DNA of 64,000 bases from Anticarsia gemmatalis (lineage: Eukaryota; Arthropoda; Insecta; Lepidoptera; Erebidae), in the NCBI RefSeq assembly GCF_050436995.1, contig NC_134746.1, positions 12,956,501 to 13,020,500 on the forward strand, given 5' to 3'. Below the pieces are notes generated by a model, which saw nothing but the letters and a program-made list of their open reading frames with translations, was not told the DNA's origin and did not search any database. Of this stretch, positions 1 to 12,500 are shown one piece after another. Position 1 is the stretch's first letter. Each line of letters begins with the position of its first letter. The translations under genes and the position numbers were made by a program.

Positions 1-571
1 TAATTTTCAATACGAATGCTACTAGTTTAGTTTCTATAAGTACACAACATTTTTTTATTTAAATATTCAATGGATATTTGTTTTGAGTTTAGTTTACAAT
101 TTAGCGCAATTTGTGATTTTAATATTTGATATTAATATATGCGTTGTACAGACAGATTGGTCCAGTTCCTTTGTAAATAAATTGTATATAAGTTAATAAA
201 TGATGTTGAATTGGCAAACATATAACACTTTGTTTTATTATGTGCATTTTGATGCATCACCATTCACCCAGCTTATGATTAGTATTTGGGGAATACACGT
301 TTTTGAAAGCAATAGCAGTCTAAACACCACTCATTATAGAATTTAGTACAAAAAAAACATGATGGAGTACTTGAAAACAGTCAAATCAGCTACTCTTTAT
401 GAAAATAAATGTCCAAAACTAATTTTAGTTTAGAAATAGGTATAGTATTGTGTGAAAAATCAAAATATAGTATGTTACACATACTTTAATAATGTAAACA
501 AAACAGTATCTCTCTGTACAAACATTCATTCGTACGTATAACTCCGCCGTGAAATAAAAATTATTACTTAC
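1..571. other. AT-rich noncoding sequence, probably intron of the gene starting at 672
   Basis: No coding signal is visible on either strand. The stretch lies directly downstream, on the minus strand, of a strong splice donor at 571-566 (GTAAGT), so it is most simply the first intron of the signal-peptide gene. No repeat was recognised. Confidence 0.4.
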
Positions 572-672
572 GTATACGCTGGAACAACGGCGACACATAG
601 CGCGACAAACGCGAGTACGGCGCCGGCGCGTCTGGATCCTGTGGCGCCAAATATTTCGTGCGACGAATGCAT
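572..672 (-). CDS. First coding exon of a secreted or membrane protein (signal peptide), gene continues off the left edge
   Basis: On the minus strand an ATG at 672-670 opens a 33-codon exon that ends at 572 before a strong donor (GTAAGT). The product begins MHSSHEIFGATGSRR, followed by a hydrophobic core AGAVLAFVALCVAVV and a small-residue end PAYT. That is the n-, h- and c-region pattern of a signal peptide. An in-frame TAG lies two codons upstream of the ATG, so this is the first possible Met in the exon. The exon is much richer in G and C than its flanks. The rest of the gene lies below coordinate 1, so the mature protein cannot be named. A type II signal anchor is the main alternative to a cleaved signal peptide. 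Confidence 0.6.
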
Positions 673-3149
673 TACCTACCCACTTATGAGTTATTATCAC
701 TTGTTTTGTTGCTTATTCATCACTAATCACTTCGAACACTTATTTTAGATAAATAAAGCACAATGTTTAAATTTTGACGTGCTAAATGTGATCGCCATCT
801 CGGATACCTACACAGTTCTAATCTATGTTGCTTAGTACACTTTGCTCCCGCCGAATACAAGGAACGTATACGGTGTGTATTAGGCACTGCGAAAACAACA
901 CAAACACTCACTACTTACCTAATAATGATAAACCATCAGTAACACTGGCGTCCCTATAGTATCAAAGTAGGTAAACACTTAAATCTTATTATTGAAATGT
1001 CTATAGTACACAAAACACTAACTAAGTATTACTATTTATTTTTTACACTAAGAACAAACTATAAATAAGCGTCCTTTTTGCGTAAGGTTAACTAAAATTT
1101 TAGTTTTAGAATGCACCGGTAAGTGTATCAATGCCACAGGTTCGCGGGGTACTGGCGGGATAGATCAAAAAACATCAAACAGTGCGGCAACGCGTACGTT
1201 GTTTTTTTTTTCTTTTTTTCACTGTCCAAGATTATCCATTTTCATAATGGTGAATATTTACAATGATATTTTATATTATTTACAGCAACAATAAAATAAA
1301 TTAATAAAAAAATATTTAGAAAAACTAAATATGGGAAGCGCACTTTTTAAATTTTACTTTCATTGATTCGAGTATTATATGGCTTGTGAGCCCGGTGAAC
1401 GAACTTTACTTGAGATGATTTAAGGGCTGTAAAAGTAGGGAATGTTAGAACAAAACAATTAATGAAATATTCAAAAACATTTTATTAAAAAATAGTATCT
1501 ACTTATATATAGAATATCACTAGTCGTAGAATTATCTTATTTCGTACACTATCGTCGTAGCCAGCACGACAATAACTAACATAATAACAAGTAAAAACTT
1601 TCTAAAATTCGAGGTACGATATTCGGATCAAATGCAAATAGAGACTTCTTACTTTTGAGATAAATATTCATTATCTATTTCACTTAACTATAAATGATTT
1701 TAGGGGTACAATGCACAAGTTACTCAATCGAAAATATATTGTTTTTTTGTAACCATGTGTATTTTTAGCCCGAGGAATGCTTGATTGTGACATTAATGTC
1801 TAATTAAACCTAATTTTACAATATTTTCTGAGCTCTAATATTTTTTTATTTACCAATCCATAAAAAACAATTTATTATGTAAACCAAAAACTTACAAATC
1901 TAACAATCTAAGGCACTTTTCGCTGTTAAAAATACAGTGAAATTTTATATATTTTTGGACCACTTCCTAAATAAAATAAAGATATATTTAAAAATAAGTA
2001 GAAATGTAAATAATATGTATTTATAATTACGCTATTAGTTTACAATTACATACCGTAAGGTGCAATATAAAGTCGATTTTTGTTTTCTTACGACTTATTT
2101 ATGAGGCAAGGCAAAGATACTAGGTATCAGGGTGCATTTCCATGGAATAGAGCTTAGCATAGCGGATTGTATCTGTGTCCCATATCCAGTTGCGCTCACC
2201 GAGCACTGTGATTGGTCAATGAGAGGTCCGCGTTCCCGTTTAAGTTGAAACGCATCCTTAGGTTGACGTTTATTTATTCTAAATCCTTATCTTATCTTAT
2301 CCTCTTTAAGTCTATTTAAAATGCTTTAGTACAGATCATTTAATTACTATTAAAATTCTATTCGAGTTTTAAGCAGTGCTTGTGATAAATTATTTTATTG
2401 TCATATTCATAGAGAGTTTCATATTATAATATAGTGTTTTCTATATTTGTCTTGTCTCATAAATAAGCAATTCTTATAATTTATATTTAAGTATAATCTG
2501 CAACTTAATTTAGTTACAATGGATATCGTTTTAATTTTTGCATAGATATAAATATGGAATGTTTTAACTATAAGCGAATACGCCGCGATTCGAATCGCGC
2601 GAAGTTGTTCGTGCGTTACAGAGATACTAGGCGCCTATACATCGAAGCCACAAGCTTCTACCGTGTTCAAAGTACGCGCTATACTCACGTCCCTTGTGGA
2701 CAGAACGTGCCCGCAAAATACGCGCGAAAGAATAGCGGCGAATTCGCCTCTTCTGGACAAAATCTAGTCAGTTTCATAGCTAAAGAATAAGTGTTTGATA
2801 ACCTAATTGATAGATAAAGTGATGACCTATCTGCCACCTGATACACTAGCTATTACTTATCCGTAAGTGTTGAAACCAAATATAATATTCTAGTTGGAAT
2901 GTAGTGCATCCTACTTAACTTAGTTCTGTCATGAATAATTATTTATTCGAGATAAATTGCAAAGTATACATTATATCCTTATGGAGATTCCTATGTCTAA
3001 ATATTGTCGATTCTTGGCAGATATTTCTTAGCTGCATATGTTCTGGTACAGAAAACTGTCTATTATGATATTTTTGAACTTAGTCTCATCTAAAAACATC
3101 GAATATTGACAACAGATGGAGTTAGTTGTTAGACTGTGCGTGTGTAATT
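673..3149. other. Intergenic sequence between the signal-peptide gene and the 3' end of PPAT
   Basis: The part near 673-950 is presumably 5' UTR and promoter of the minus-strand signal-peptide gene. A 78-codon open frame at 2554-2790 (plus) is arginine-rich and matches no family I recognise; it has no visible splice context. The rest is AT-rich without recognised genes. The sequence at 3180-3215 has alternating ACGTGCACGT/ACGTATACGT motifs like those near 7760, 11010 and 58450, suggesting remnants of a shared repeat. Confidence 0.4.
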
Positions 3150-3155
3150 TTTATT
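3150..3155 (-). terminator. Candidate poly(A) signal of PPAT
   Basis: AATAAA on the minus strand about 365 nt downstream of the PPAT stop codon. It is the nearest canonical hexamer I noticed, but it was chosen by position only and there is no transcript evidence. Confidence 0.35.
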
Positions 3156-3518
3156 ATTTCTAGTCATACGCTACAAATACGTGCACGTAAAGACGCGTAC
3201 GTATACGTAGTACAAAGATCAGAATAAAAATATTAAAAAAATATATTTAAATTAGTTTTCGACCAATAGAAATCTATACCAGAACTCATAAACCAATAAA
3301 ACGCACATCACAACACGATTTTTCTAATAGCCTGGGTTTCGCATCTTATTTCATTGTGTCAAAATTCACAAAGCAAAAATATCAAACTAAAAACACGTTA
3401 ACGATTTCTCTACGGTGCCAAATTATTAGAAAAAATCGTCTTACAAAACACATCCTAAGTCATACATATGCAAAAACTAAACGCTCATCACATCACTACA
3501 CTTCACTTGTTCACTTGT

Positions 3519-6500
3519 TCACCAGTCATCATCGGGCACTCCGCCGGGGTACTCTCCCGTGAGGCAGGCGGTACAGTGGCCGCCGAGTCCGTCGCTCGGG
3601 GTGGACTTCATGTTGTAGTGCACTGCGCTTACTAGGCCTTCTACGCTTAGGTATTCCAGACTGTCAGCACCTGAGAAATGATTTTTGATTAAATAATTTA
3701 TAGAAATTGCTTTGGGATAAAGAGGGAAGCCTATGCCCACCAGTAGGACACTCGATATAGTAATATCACTTCGTTCTTCCATATTGTTAGGTCGTAAAAT
3801 TTTTAGAATTAAAATGTGTGTGATAGCCGAGTGGTTTAAGTTGACACCTTCCACGCTAGTGGTCGCAGGTTCGAATCCCAGGCAACACACCAATGACTTT
3901 TCGAAGTTATGTGTGTATTAGAAATAATTATCACATGCTCCAACGGTGAAGGAAAACATCGTGAGGAAACCTTGCATGCCTAAAAAATTGTTTAATACAA
4001 TTATTGAGGGCATGCAAAGTCCCCAACCCGCACTTGGCCAGCGTGGTGAACTCAAGGCCTAACCCCTCCCTCATTACGGGAGGAGACCCTTGCCCAGCAG
4101 TGGGACAGTAATGGGTTAAATTTATTTATTTATTTAAAATGTTATAAACTATTGAGAGCTTGTTCTTATTAAATAAATTATCACCTGATGAAAACAACTA
4201 ACAACAATTCAAAGATCCATATTTTTTTAAATCTCTTAAATAGGGTATAAAATTCGACAATTATTGTCAGCTAGAAAATTAAGTACCGGGTGTAACAATC
4301 TAATTTTAGTTGACTAAAATAACTAACTGACAAGAAGCAATTTTGTGTCTCTCATAACTCAACCGGACCAAACCAGCTATTTTCGTAATACTCGCTTATT
4401 TACATTATTATTTGTAATATGCCGAATGAATTAATGGCATTAATGAAATAATAGTGTACTCACCAACATGTTCGGCGAGCTTGAGTGGGTTGAGTTTGTT
4501 GGCGATGAGCTCCTCTCTGGTGGGGATGTTGATGCCCATGTAGCACGGGTACTTGAGCGGCGGAGACGCTATCCTTATGTGTACCTGCACACAAACAATA
4601 GTATTAAGTTGAAGGGTTTTAGAAACAGTAATGGTAAATTTTGTGTTGTGTGGAATCAAGTAATGTGGTAATAAAAAAAACTACTTGGGACAATGAGAAA
4701 AAAATAATTTAAAGAATTCACTGAGATTAAAGTTTCATCAATAATTGATTTGTTTTGACCCATCATATAACCAAAGCTAGATCATCTACTTACTAGATTT
4801 TTTAAAACTTTTTACTCCCATATTAACCCTTTTAAAACCAGCGATTTTAAAGGTTTGTAATAGAAGTTGTTCTTTTACTAGATCTAAGCATACGATTTGG
4901 CACTCAAAACTATTCAATTTCAACGCCAATTAATTCTCAGAATTAAAAGAAAAATTAAACACATTCTCACCTCAGCAGCTCCCGCATCTCTAAGCAGTTT
5001 AATAATAGGTCCGATAGTGTTCCCCCTCACTATGGAGTCATCGATGAGCACGATCCTCTTGCCGCGCACGTTCTCGGACAGCGCGCCGAACTTCTTGGCC
5101 ACGCCCAGCTGCCGCAGCCGCGTGGACGGCTGGATGAACGTGCGACCCACGTATCTGTTCTTGCATAGGACTTCCATGAATGGAATGCCGGACTGTAAGA
5201 GATTAATATTGTGTTAGGAACCGTAGTAAATGGTAAATTTCAGTGCTTAGTAAGTAAAGAAGGTGTAAAGATTGGCAATGATAGATTGCTTGCGTGTGTA
5301 CCGTTTGCTCTTTGCTCGTAATTTCAAACGTAAAATAAAGATAAAGAGATAAAGTAATGTATTTCTGTTCAAGTTTACAATGTTTTTAAAACAATGATAG
5401 CCACACGAGGCATTGGCTGTATCGTAAAATAAAATCCTAAGGTTTTTTTTCAGATAAGTTAGGATAAAATATTTACAATTATTTTTAAGTAGTTATAAAG
5501 CTCTGCAATTCATCTCGATATAACGTAGTTTGTCGTATGATGAGTGTTTCACAATAACTGTGTGTATTTTACCATTTAACAATTTTACTTACGAACCTCT
5601 AAAGTTACTATTTAAAATATAGAGACTAAAAGTATGTGTTCGTACCTGTCGCGCGTACCCGTGCGCGGCGGCAGTGCCGGACTCGGGCACGGACGACACG
5701 ATGTCGGCGTCCACGGCCGACTCGCGCGCCAGCATGCGACCGCACTGCATGCGGGCCGAGTATACCATCTGACCTGTAAGCACCGCATTACGTATGAATA
5801 CAACTCTCCGACAAACGTTATTTTACAGAATTATAACAACTCTTAGGTAATTTAGTATGACGTGCTGAAATATTGATTAAAGAGTTGAAAAGATTAAAAA
5901 AACATGCGGACTGCTTTAGCACACTACCTAGTAACAATCTGCTCTAATAACGAGACAGTGGTAAGGCCTTAAGTCCAAAAAAAAAAGCAGATAGGAAATA
6001 TTCAATATATTATTGTTTAAAGAACTTACAGAAGATCTTGTCGAAAGTTTTTTTTGTTAGGACAAGTTATAATTATTTTTAACATACATAACTTTGAAAA
6101 TACATTGTGTTACCTTGATTTCTAACTAATCACTGGCGTGGAAAGTCCTCAGATCAAAATAGGAGCATAGCTAATACTTTGATTCCTTTACCTTCAAATA
6201 TACTGTCAGCCCTGGCGAAGTACACGTACTCGAATATGCAGAAAGCTTGTTGTTTGTCGGCGGGTCGCTCCACCACGTCCACGGTGCGGATGCCGTGGCG
6301 CGACATCTCCACGATCTCACCAGGGAGCACCTCGCGCACGTAGCGAGCACCTGCACACGACACACGTGATTGTTACATTTTTTATCTGCTTGTATATAAA
6401 GTAGTAGATTTAGCTTCATTTGAATGTTGTAAATAATAATAAAAAAATGTTAAAGTATTATGTTTAAAGCTTGTGCTTTTGCATATGTGGTATGGTTATC

Positions 6501-9500
6501 CAAAGTGCGTGGCCTATTTTACCAGGTGGTTGGTGTAGAAATAAGTCTTGAAAAGGTTTGGATATTTGAAATTGTAATCTGTCGAACGTTTCTGTATGTG
6601 ATCAAAATATGATGTTTGCTTTGTACACACACACACACACAGTATTACTTGACCGAGCCCTGAGTGTCACTCCACGTAATAGCTAGATAGAGTAAATATC
6701 TTTACGATGGGCGCCTTTAAGTTATGAAATTATTTAAATTTTATAGTTTAATACTTACCAATAGAGAGGAATCCACAAGACTCGGAAGACACCACCCATC
6801 CCTCAGGCCTGTCGTCCACACCGTTCTTCGCGCAACCGTTCATTAAGACTGTAACATAAAATTTTCTTTTAAATACCAATACGTGATCAATGTTATAGTA
6901 TTAAACGAAGAGAAGAAGAAAATATGAATGATGACCTCTTATTAGTATGATAATGCACCACGGAATATGTGTTGAGTTAGTTAAACAAAAATATATGAGT
7001 AGGTACCCACATTTACGATTAACTTTTTGGCTATAATTTTTTCTATGAAATTTGTTATTTTATTTATCATATTATGACATGCAAAAGTTCCAATACAGAA
7101 CTTTAAAATCTGAGTTCAAATAACTTTGTATTTTACCTAAAATAAAAGCTAACTAAATAATGGGACTTGAACCCAAACATAGGCATGCACTATCATGATT
7201 ATCCAGTTAAGTTACTTAGACATATATTAAGACATAAGTTATCCATTTCAGTTATTTAACTTCTTTATTAAATGGCGTTTATGTAAAAGAGATGATATAG
7301 TTAAAATGACAGTGAGTCATGCATTACCCGTGCCATGCTGCGATGACGACTGTTTGTAGACATCTGAAATATTTAGTTAAACACATTTATAATGACACAT
7401 AGTATGGCGGACATTACACATAACACAACATGTTATATAACAATAAAGTGTTATATAACAATGTATTATGACATGTAATCATCCATAACATGTAGATGTA
7501 ATCACACACACAATATATTCTTTGGATAGCCCAATGTGACGTCTTACACCATTAAATTGTATACATGCAGATTACATTTATTTTTAAGTTAACATTATAA
7601 GACAATAAATACTCACATTGATTAAAATCCCATAAAAATGCGGCATAAAACAAAAATCATTGATAAAATTTCATGCAATTTACAAATTATACGTAGATGC
7701 ACCATGTTATTATACCATATTTTATCATATACTTCAAGTACACAACATTTCATATTGCGTACGCCACGTGCACGTATGTACACGCACAGCAGTGACGTAT
7801 ACTGTCGCAGTACAGATTATTATTGGTGCCCTATAAATGGTTATATAACTAGATTGGTACTTACATGATGAGCCCATAGGTAGAATCTTGCCGAGACATA
7901 GCGGTCTGTTGCCGTAGGGATCGCGAACTGCGTAGATTTTGTCCTTCAGCATGATCACCAGTGAGTAACTTAGGGGAGCCAGTCTAAACACGAAAAATAA
8001 AATATTTATTTACATGCTGGATTATTGAATGATGACTGAATTTTATACTAAAACTTTTTTATAAAAATATGTCTGTCAGAATGGCTGTCATTTCTGTTGT
8101 ACTCGAGAAACTTGCAAACGATGTGTATTTAATAGCTATGCCATTTATTGATGTCTATTATGACCTAGCAAACAGTTTTCTATATCTTCTAGGCAGTTTT
8201 GGAGTCTATGGTATTTTTAAATAGTGATATTAATTCTTACCTCATAAGGTGGTTGATACGTGCCGGCCAGTCGGGTCCATTGGTCTCTCCCTCTGGGGGG
8301 TTGAGACACAGCGCTTGTGTAATCAGTTCGGAATCTGAGTGTGTGGACAGACCCACTCCGCGACCCAATACCTGGGGACCACCAAAGAAGGTTAAAATAT
8401 GTATGTGAGGTACAGTTTGTGTAAAGTTTTATAATTCCACATTTTTGTGAAGAATGCTATGCTTAATGCTTTTTAGGACTAGTAGCGCGAGTTGTTAGAC
8501 ATAGACAGCTTTTCGGTTTAAAGACATTTATTTCTCAAAAAGAACAAGTAGTTCGCTTACATTGAGAACTGTACATAATTAAATAAGCATGCATTAACAA
8601 TCTGTGAGCAAATAAATTTTCTATATAGAGTAACACAAAGAAAAGAATATACAATTTCATCCTAATAAAACATTTTTTTGTTAACAATTTTGTTGTACGA
8701 ACAGTTTTAGTCGGGTTCGAAAAATACTTAGGTTTTTACTACTCAATACTTCTTCCGGTAGGCTATTGTACAGTTTGGCTCCTGCATATAAAATGCTATT
8801 CTTGCCATAGTTTGTTCTAGGGTGGATTAGTTCTAACTTGTTGTGTCTTCTACTGTTGTATGTTTGGACTTTTTCGACAAAGTGTGTTTGTGTATGTGTA
8901 TTTTGTGTTATTATTTTTCTTACTAACATGCATGTTTTATAAACGTATATTTGATTTATGTTGAGTATGTGTGTGTCTTTGTATATTTTTGTGGTGGGTG
9001 CAAGGTAATCAAAATTGTATAGTGTTTTTATAATTTTATTTTGCAAGATTTGTATTTCCTGGATATTAGATTTGGCCGCGGTTCCCCATACCCATACTTT
9101 TAGGTAGCAAACTAAAAATGTGTTCGGACAGATCTAATTAAACAATTAACATTCATTGTCATATACTCAATTAAGTGCCGAGGGTAGGAAATCGTAATAT
9201 TTTCTTTATTTCGTACTGACAATCAGCTAACTTATATAATCACATTGATAGCTTCTTTTTTTTCAAATAGAATTGTTTTTTTTTATTTAAAGTATAGTAT
9301 TTGAATAATTAATATACTAGATATCTTAGGAGTAAGGAAGTTATTTGGCGAGTTTTGAGCCAGAGAATATCCTAACATAAGCTAATATGTATATGCCAGT
9401 TGTATACTGTGCTCACCATCTTCCTAAGACTGCTGCAGTTGACAAGTTCTCCGTTATGCGCCACGGCGAGTGCTCCGTGCGCCGTGTGCACCACGAACGG

Positions 9501-12500
9501 CTGGCAGTTAACCTCCTCGGACGCTGCTGACGTCGAGTACCTGGGTTTATCATTAAAACAATCATTAATAATATCAATATAATAACCTGTAATACAAAAG
9601 AAAATGATACCATGTGTTGCTATATTAGAAAATAGGTACAAGGGGAAACAAAGCTTTATACTGCTTCACTTCAGAATTATAATTCGATTACACTATCCAA
9701 GTACAGATTTAGCTGAACTATTAAACAACTCAGAATAAGTGCTCTTGCAAGAATGGCGATGATTATTTTGAGTACTCACATAACTTTCAAAGTTTAGAGT
9801 GGTCGGTATACTCGGTTGCTTGCATATGAGACAAATATGTTTATACTACTGATTTATCTCTGAGACGCTCATAACCGAGCAGCGCTAACCGGTCGGTAAA
9901 CGATCTATGGGGTCAGATACCCTTGGCGCAGTCATTCAATAGATGGGTGACCAGATACTGGTATTTGAACTGAGCGTTTTCGTGCTTCGGAGGGCACGTT
10001 AACACACTTTGACAAGTTAATATAAAACAATAAAATAGAGCAAAAAATGTTAAGTGAAAGTATAATAATTACCTAGTGTGTCCAATGCCGAGGTTTCCTT
10101 TGAGTTTCTTCATGGCTTCGTCGTTGAATATATTGTTGATGAGTCCCATGCCCTTGTGTGAGTTGAACGAGCGCGCGTTCTTGCCCTCTGACGTCACTAT
10201 ACCCGCTGACTCTTGCCCTCTGAACAAATGGAAAAACTTCACTTTGTATTTTTGGCAAATAATTACAAGTGCAGTGTTAAAATTGCCCGTTAACGATAAT
10301 ACTGTTTTATTCTTTTGCTTTAAACACTACAACATATTATAAGGGCCTACAAAAACGAGGAACAGTCCCAGACATACATTAGTTCGCCGTATTACGATGA
10401 ACGAAAACTCTCTTAACACAGTGTTGATTATTCAAACAAGGTTTATTTTTTATGTCAGCCGATTTCCACGGTCGACGCAAATCGTTTGAAACGTCGAGTA
10501 AACAAATGAGGTATCCTTTAATTTTCAATAAAATAAAGGTCAAACGTTCCACATTTTATTAATATTACTAGTGATGCAAGGACTTATTCGCGTACAAGTC
10601 TTTTGTCTGCCTAAGCAATATTATTCGAGGCTGATGTTTCATTTACATAGAATATCAAGCATTGTTCCCATAGAGGCATAAGTCGGTCTAGGAACCCAGT
10701 AAATCCCCGAGTTCTTCTAACTAATGTTATACAGGATGTGTGGCAATAATTCCTAGATTAATAAAACCAAATAATCTCATACATGAGTTTGTTGTAAGCT
10801 ATGCAGTGTTGGATTGGTTCCCAGAATTTCAAAGAACATCCTGTTTGTGTTAACTACCTTGAATTAGGTACAGTTTTGGTAACTAGCAAATGGAACTGTT
10901 TTCAACCGTCATAAAGATTGAGCTGTCTTTCTCACAACAATGTGTAATATATCAGTTCATATATTAAAAGTAACCATAAAATAAATATAAAGATGATACG
11001 TGCTAACATACATACACGTGCACGTATACGCCGTGCGTACGTGTTAACTACTAAATTATGTGAAACTAACAATTAACCTACAGTAGCGCGATTCTGTACA
11101 TCTATCGAGTATCGAGCCGAGCTATCAAAAAAATATGTTTGACAATCGGTTCAGCGCCTCTAGCGGACGTCGTAGAAACAATTTTTGCAGTACATTTTAA
11201 ATGTCAAACTCTCGATATTCGATAGTAACGACTGTACAGAACCGCGTTTTAGTAAATAGAAGTTAAATAAAATAGTTTGCCTTACCTGTGCTGTAGCGCG
11301 ACTAATCCTAGACATATGACCTGCGGGATGTCCACTTGTGTAGGCCATTCTCCCGTGCTGATGGCGCCGAACACACCGCACTCGTGTGTCAGACCTGTAA
11401 CAAAATATTTCTAGTTACTTTCGGTTCAATACTCCGAAGGTGTTGTTAGGCTTCTTACTCTAAGCCCCAGTTTTACCACATCTCAATAATTATCGAATAA
11501 CTTATCAGAAGTAAATTTCATGGCATTTCTTTTTCATACATTTGCTGTCACTTTATGTATCGGATTGGTTATCTGTCATTTAACTATAAGCTGTGAAACG
11601 AGAGCTGAGTTTTTGTAAAGCCTTGTAGGGAATCTTGGCGCGGCAATAAAACAAACGTTAACATAGATGTATCAGGAAAACATAAATGGCGCAAATTGTA
11701 TATTATGTAAAAAATTTAAACTTTAACTAATGCGTCAATCATATTTTTACTTAGATATCGAATACGCAACGCGGAAATTGAAAAACTAAACGTTCGTTTA
11801 TGCAAATATACAAAGGTTAATTCTCTCAAATCATCGAGTTGCAATGCCATATACTTATTTTTTCCTTAACTTATTCATTATTGCTACGTCTTCGCTAAAA
11901 AACTTACAACGCAGATTATCAATTAACGTAATAATATAGAATTAAAAACTCCGGGTCACCCGCTATCTAATACATTCAAGTTCATTCGGACAACGCGTCT
12001 TGTTTTACTGCGCGGTAGGTACGTGCGTATCAAGATAAGTTATATCAGAGTACAGCTGGTTACTTGTAACGTACTTGTGAATACTTTTGAGAATAATAGC
12101 AAAAGATTTTTTCTCTTGAGTAAAAATTGGTAAAAGCCTATATTTAAAAGACTAAACCTCTTATTTATAAACACACTATAAACCTATTTTAGTTAAAAAG
12201 CTACTGTAATATGTTTTCTCTTTTTCATTTCGCTAAGGAGTGAAAGAAACAAAACACTTTATAGGTAAGCTTTTCATAACTTTATATATTTTTATGAATA
12301 ACAGGGTTAGAGTCTGCCTTTTTTCCCTTAGTAGATAATTTACTTATGAAATTTATTTTAGCAAATCGGCTAAATGTCTCAGATCTCAACTAAATAGGAG
12401 CCTCGTCTTGAGCGAGTCGCAAGAATCCTGACATACCTTTTCTTTGGTCCCAAAATTAAACCCAAGCCCAGGGGTTATGTTTAAGCCACAGAAAAGTATT

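Noticed and set aside
2554..2790. 78-codon plus-strand open frame, arginine-rich
   Set aside because: No family resemblance, no splice or promoter context; not enough to call a gene.
3820..3893. tRNA-like sequence with a B box GGTTCGAATCC
   Set aside because: It is followed by a SINE body, TTTA tail and flanked by a 9-bp target duplication, so it is the head of a SINE and not a tRNA gene.
6624..6642. CA-repeat microsatellite
   Set aside because: Short dinucleotide run in an intron, ordinary and without visible role.
8681..9046. 121-codon minus-strand frame as a host gene inside PPAT
   Set aside because: Its content matches the C-terminus of non-LTR retrotransposon proteins.
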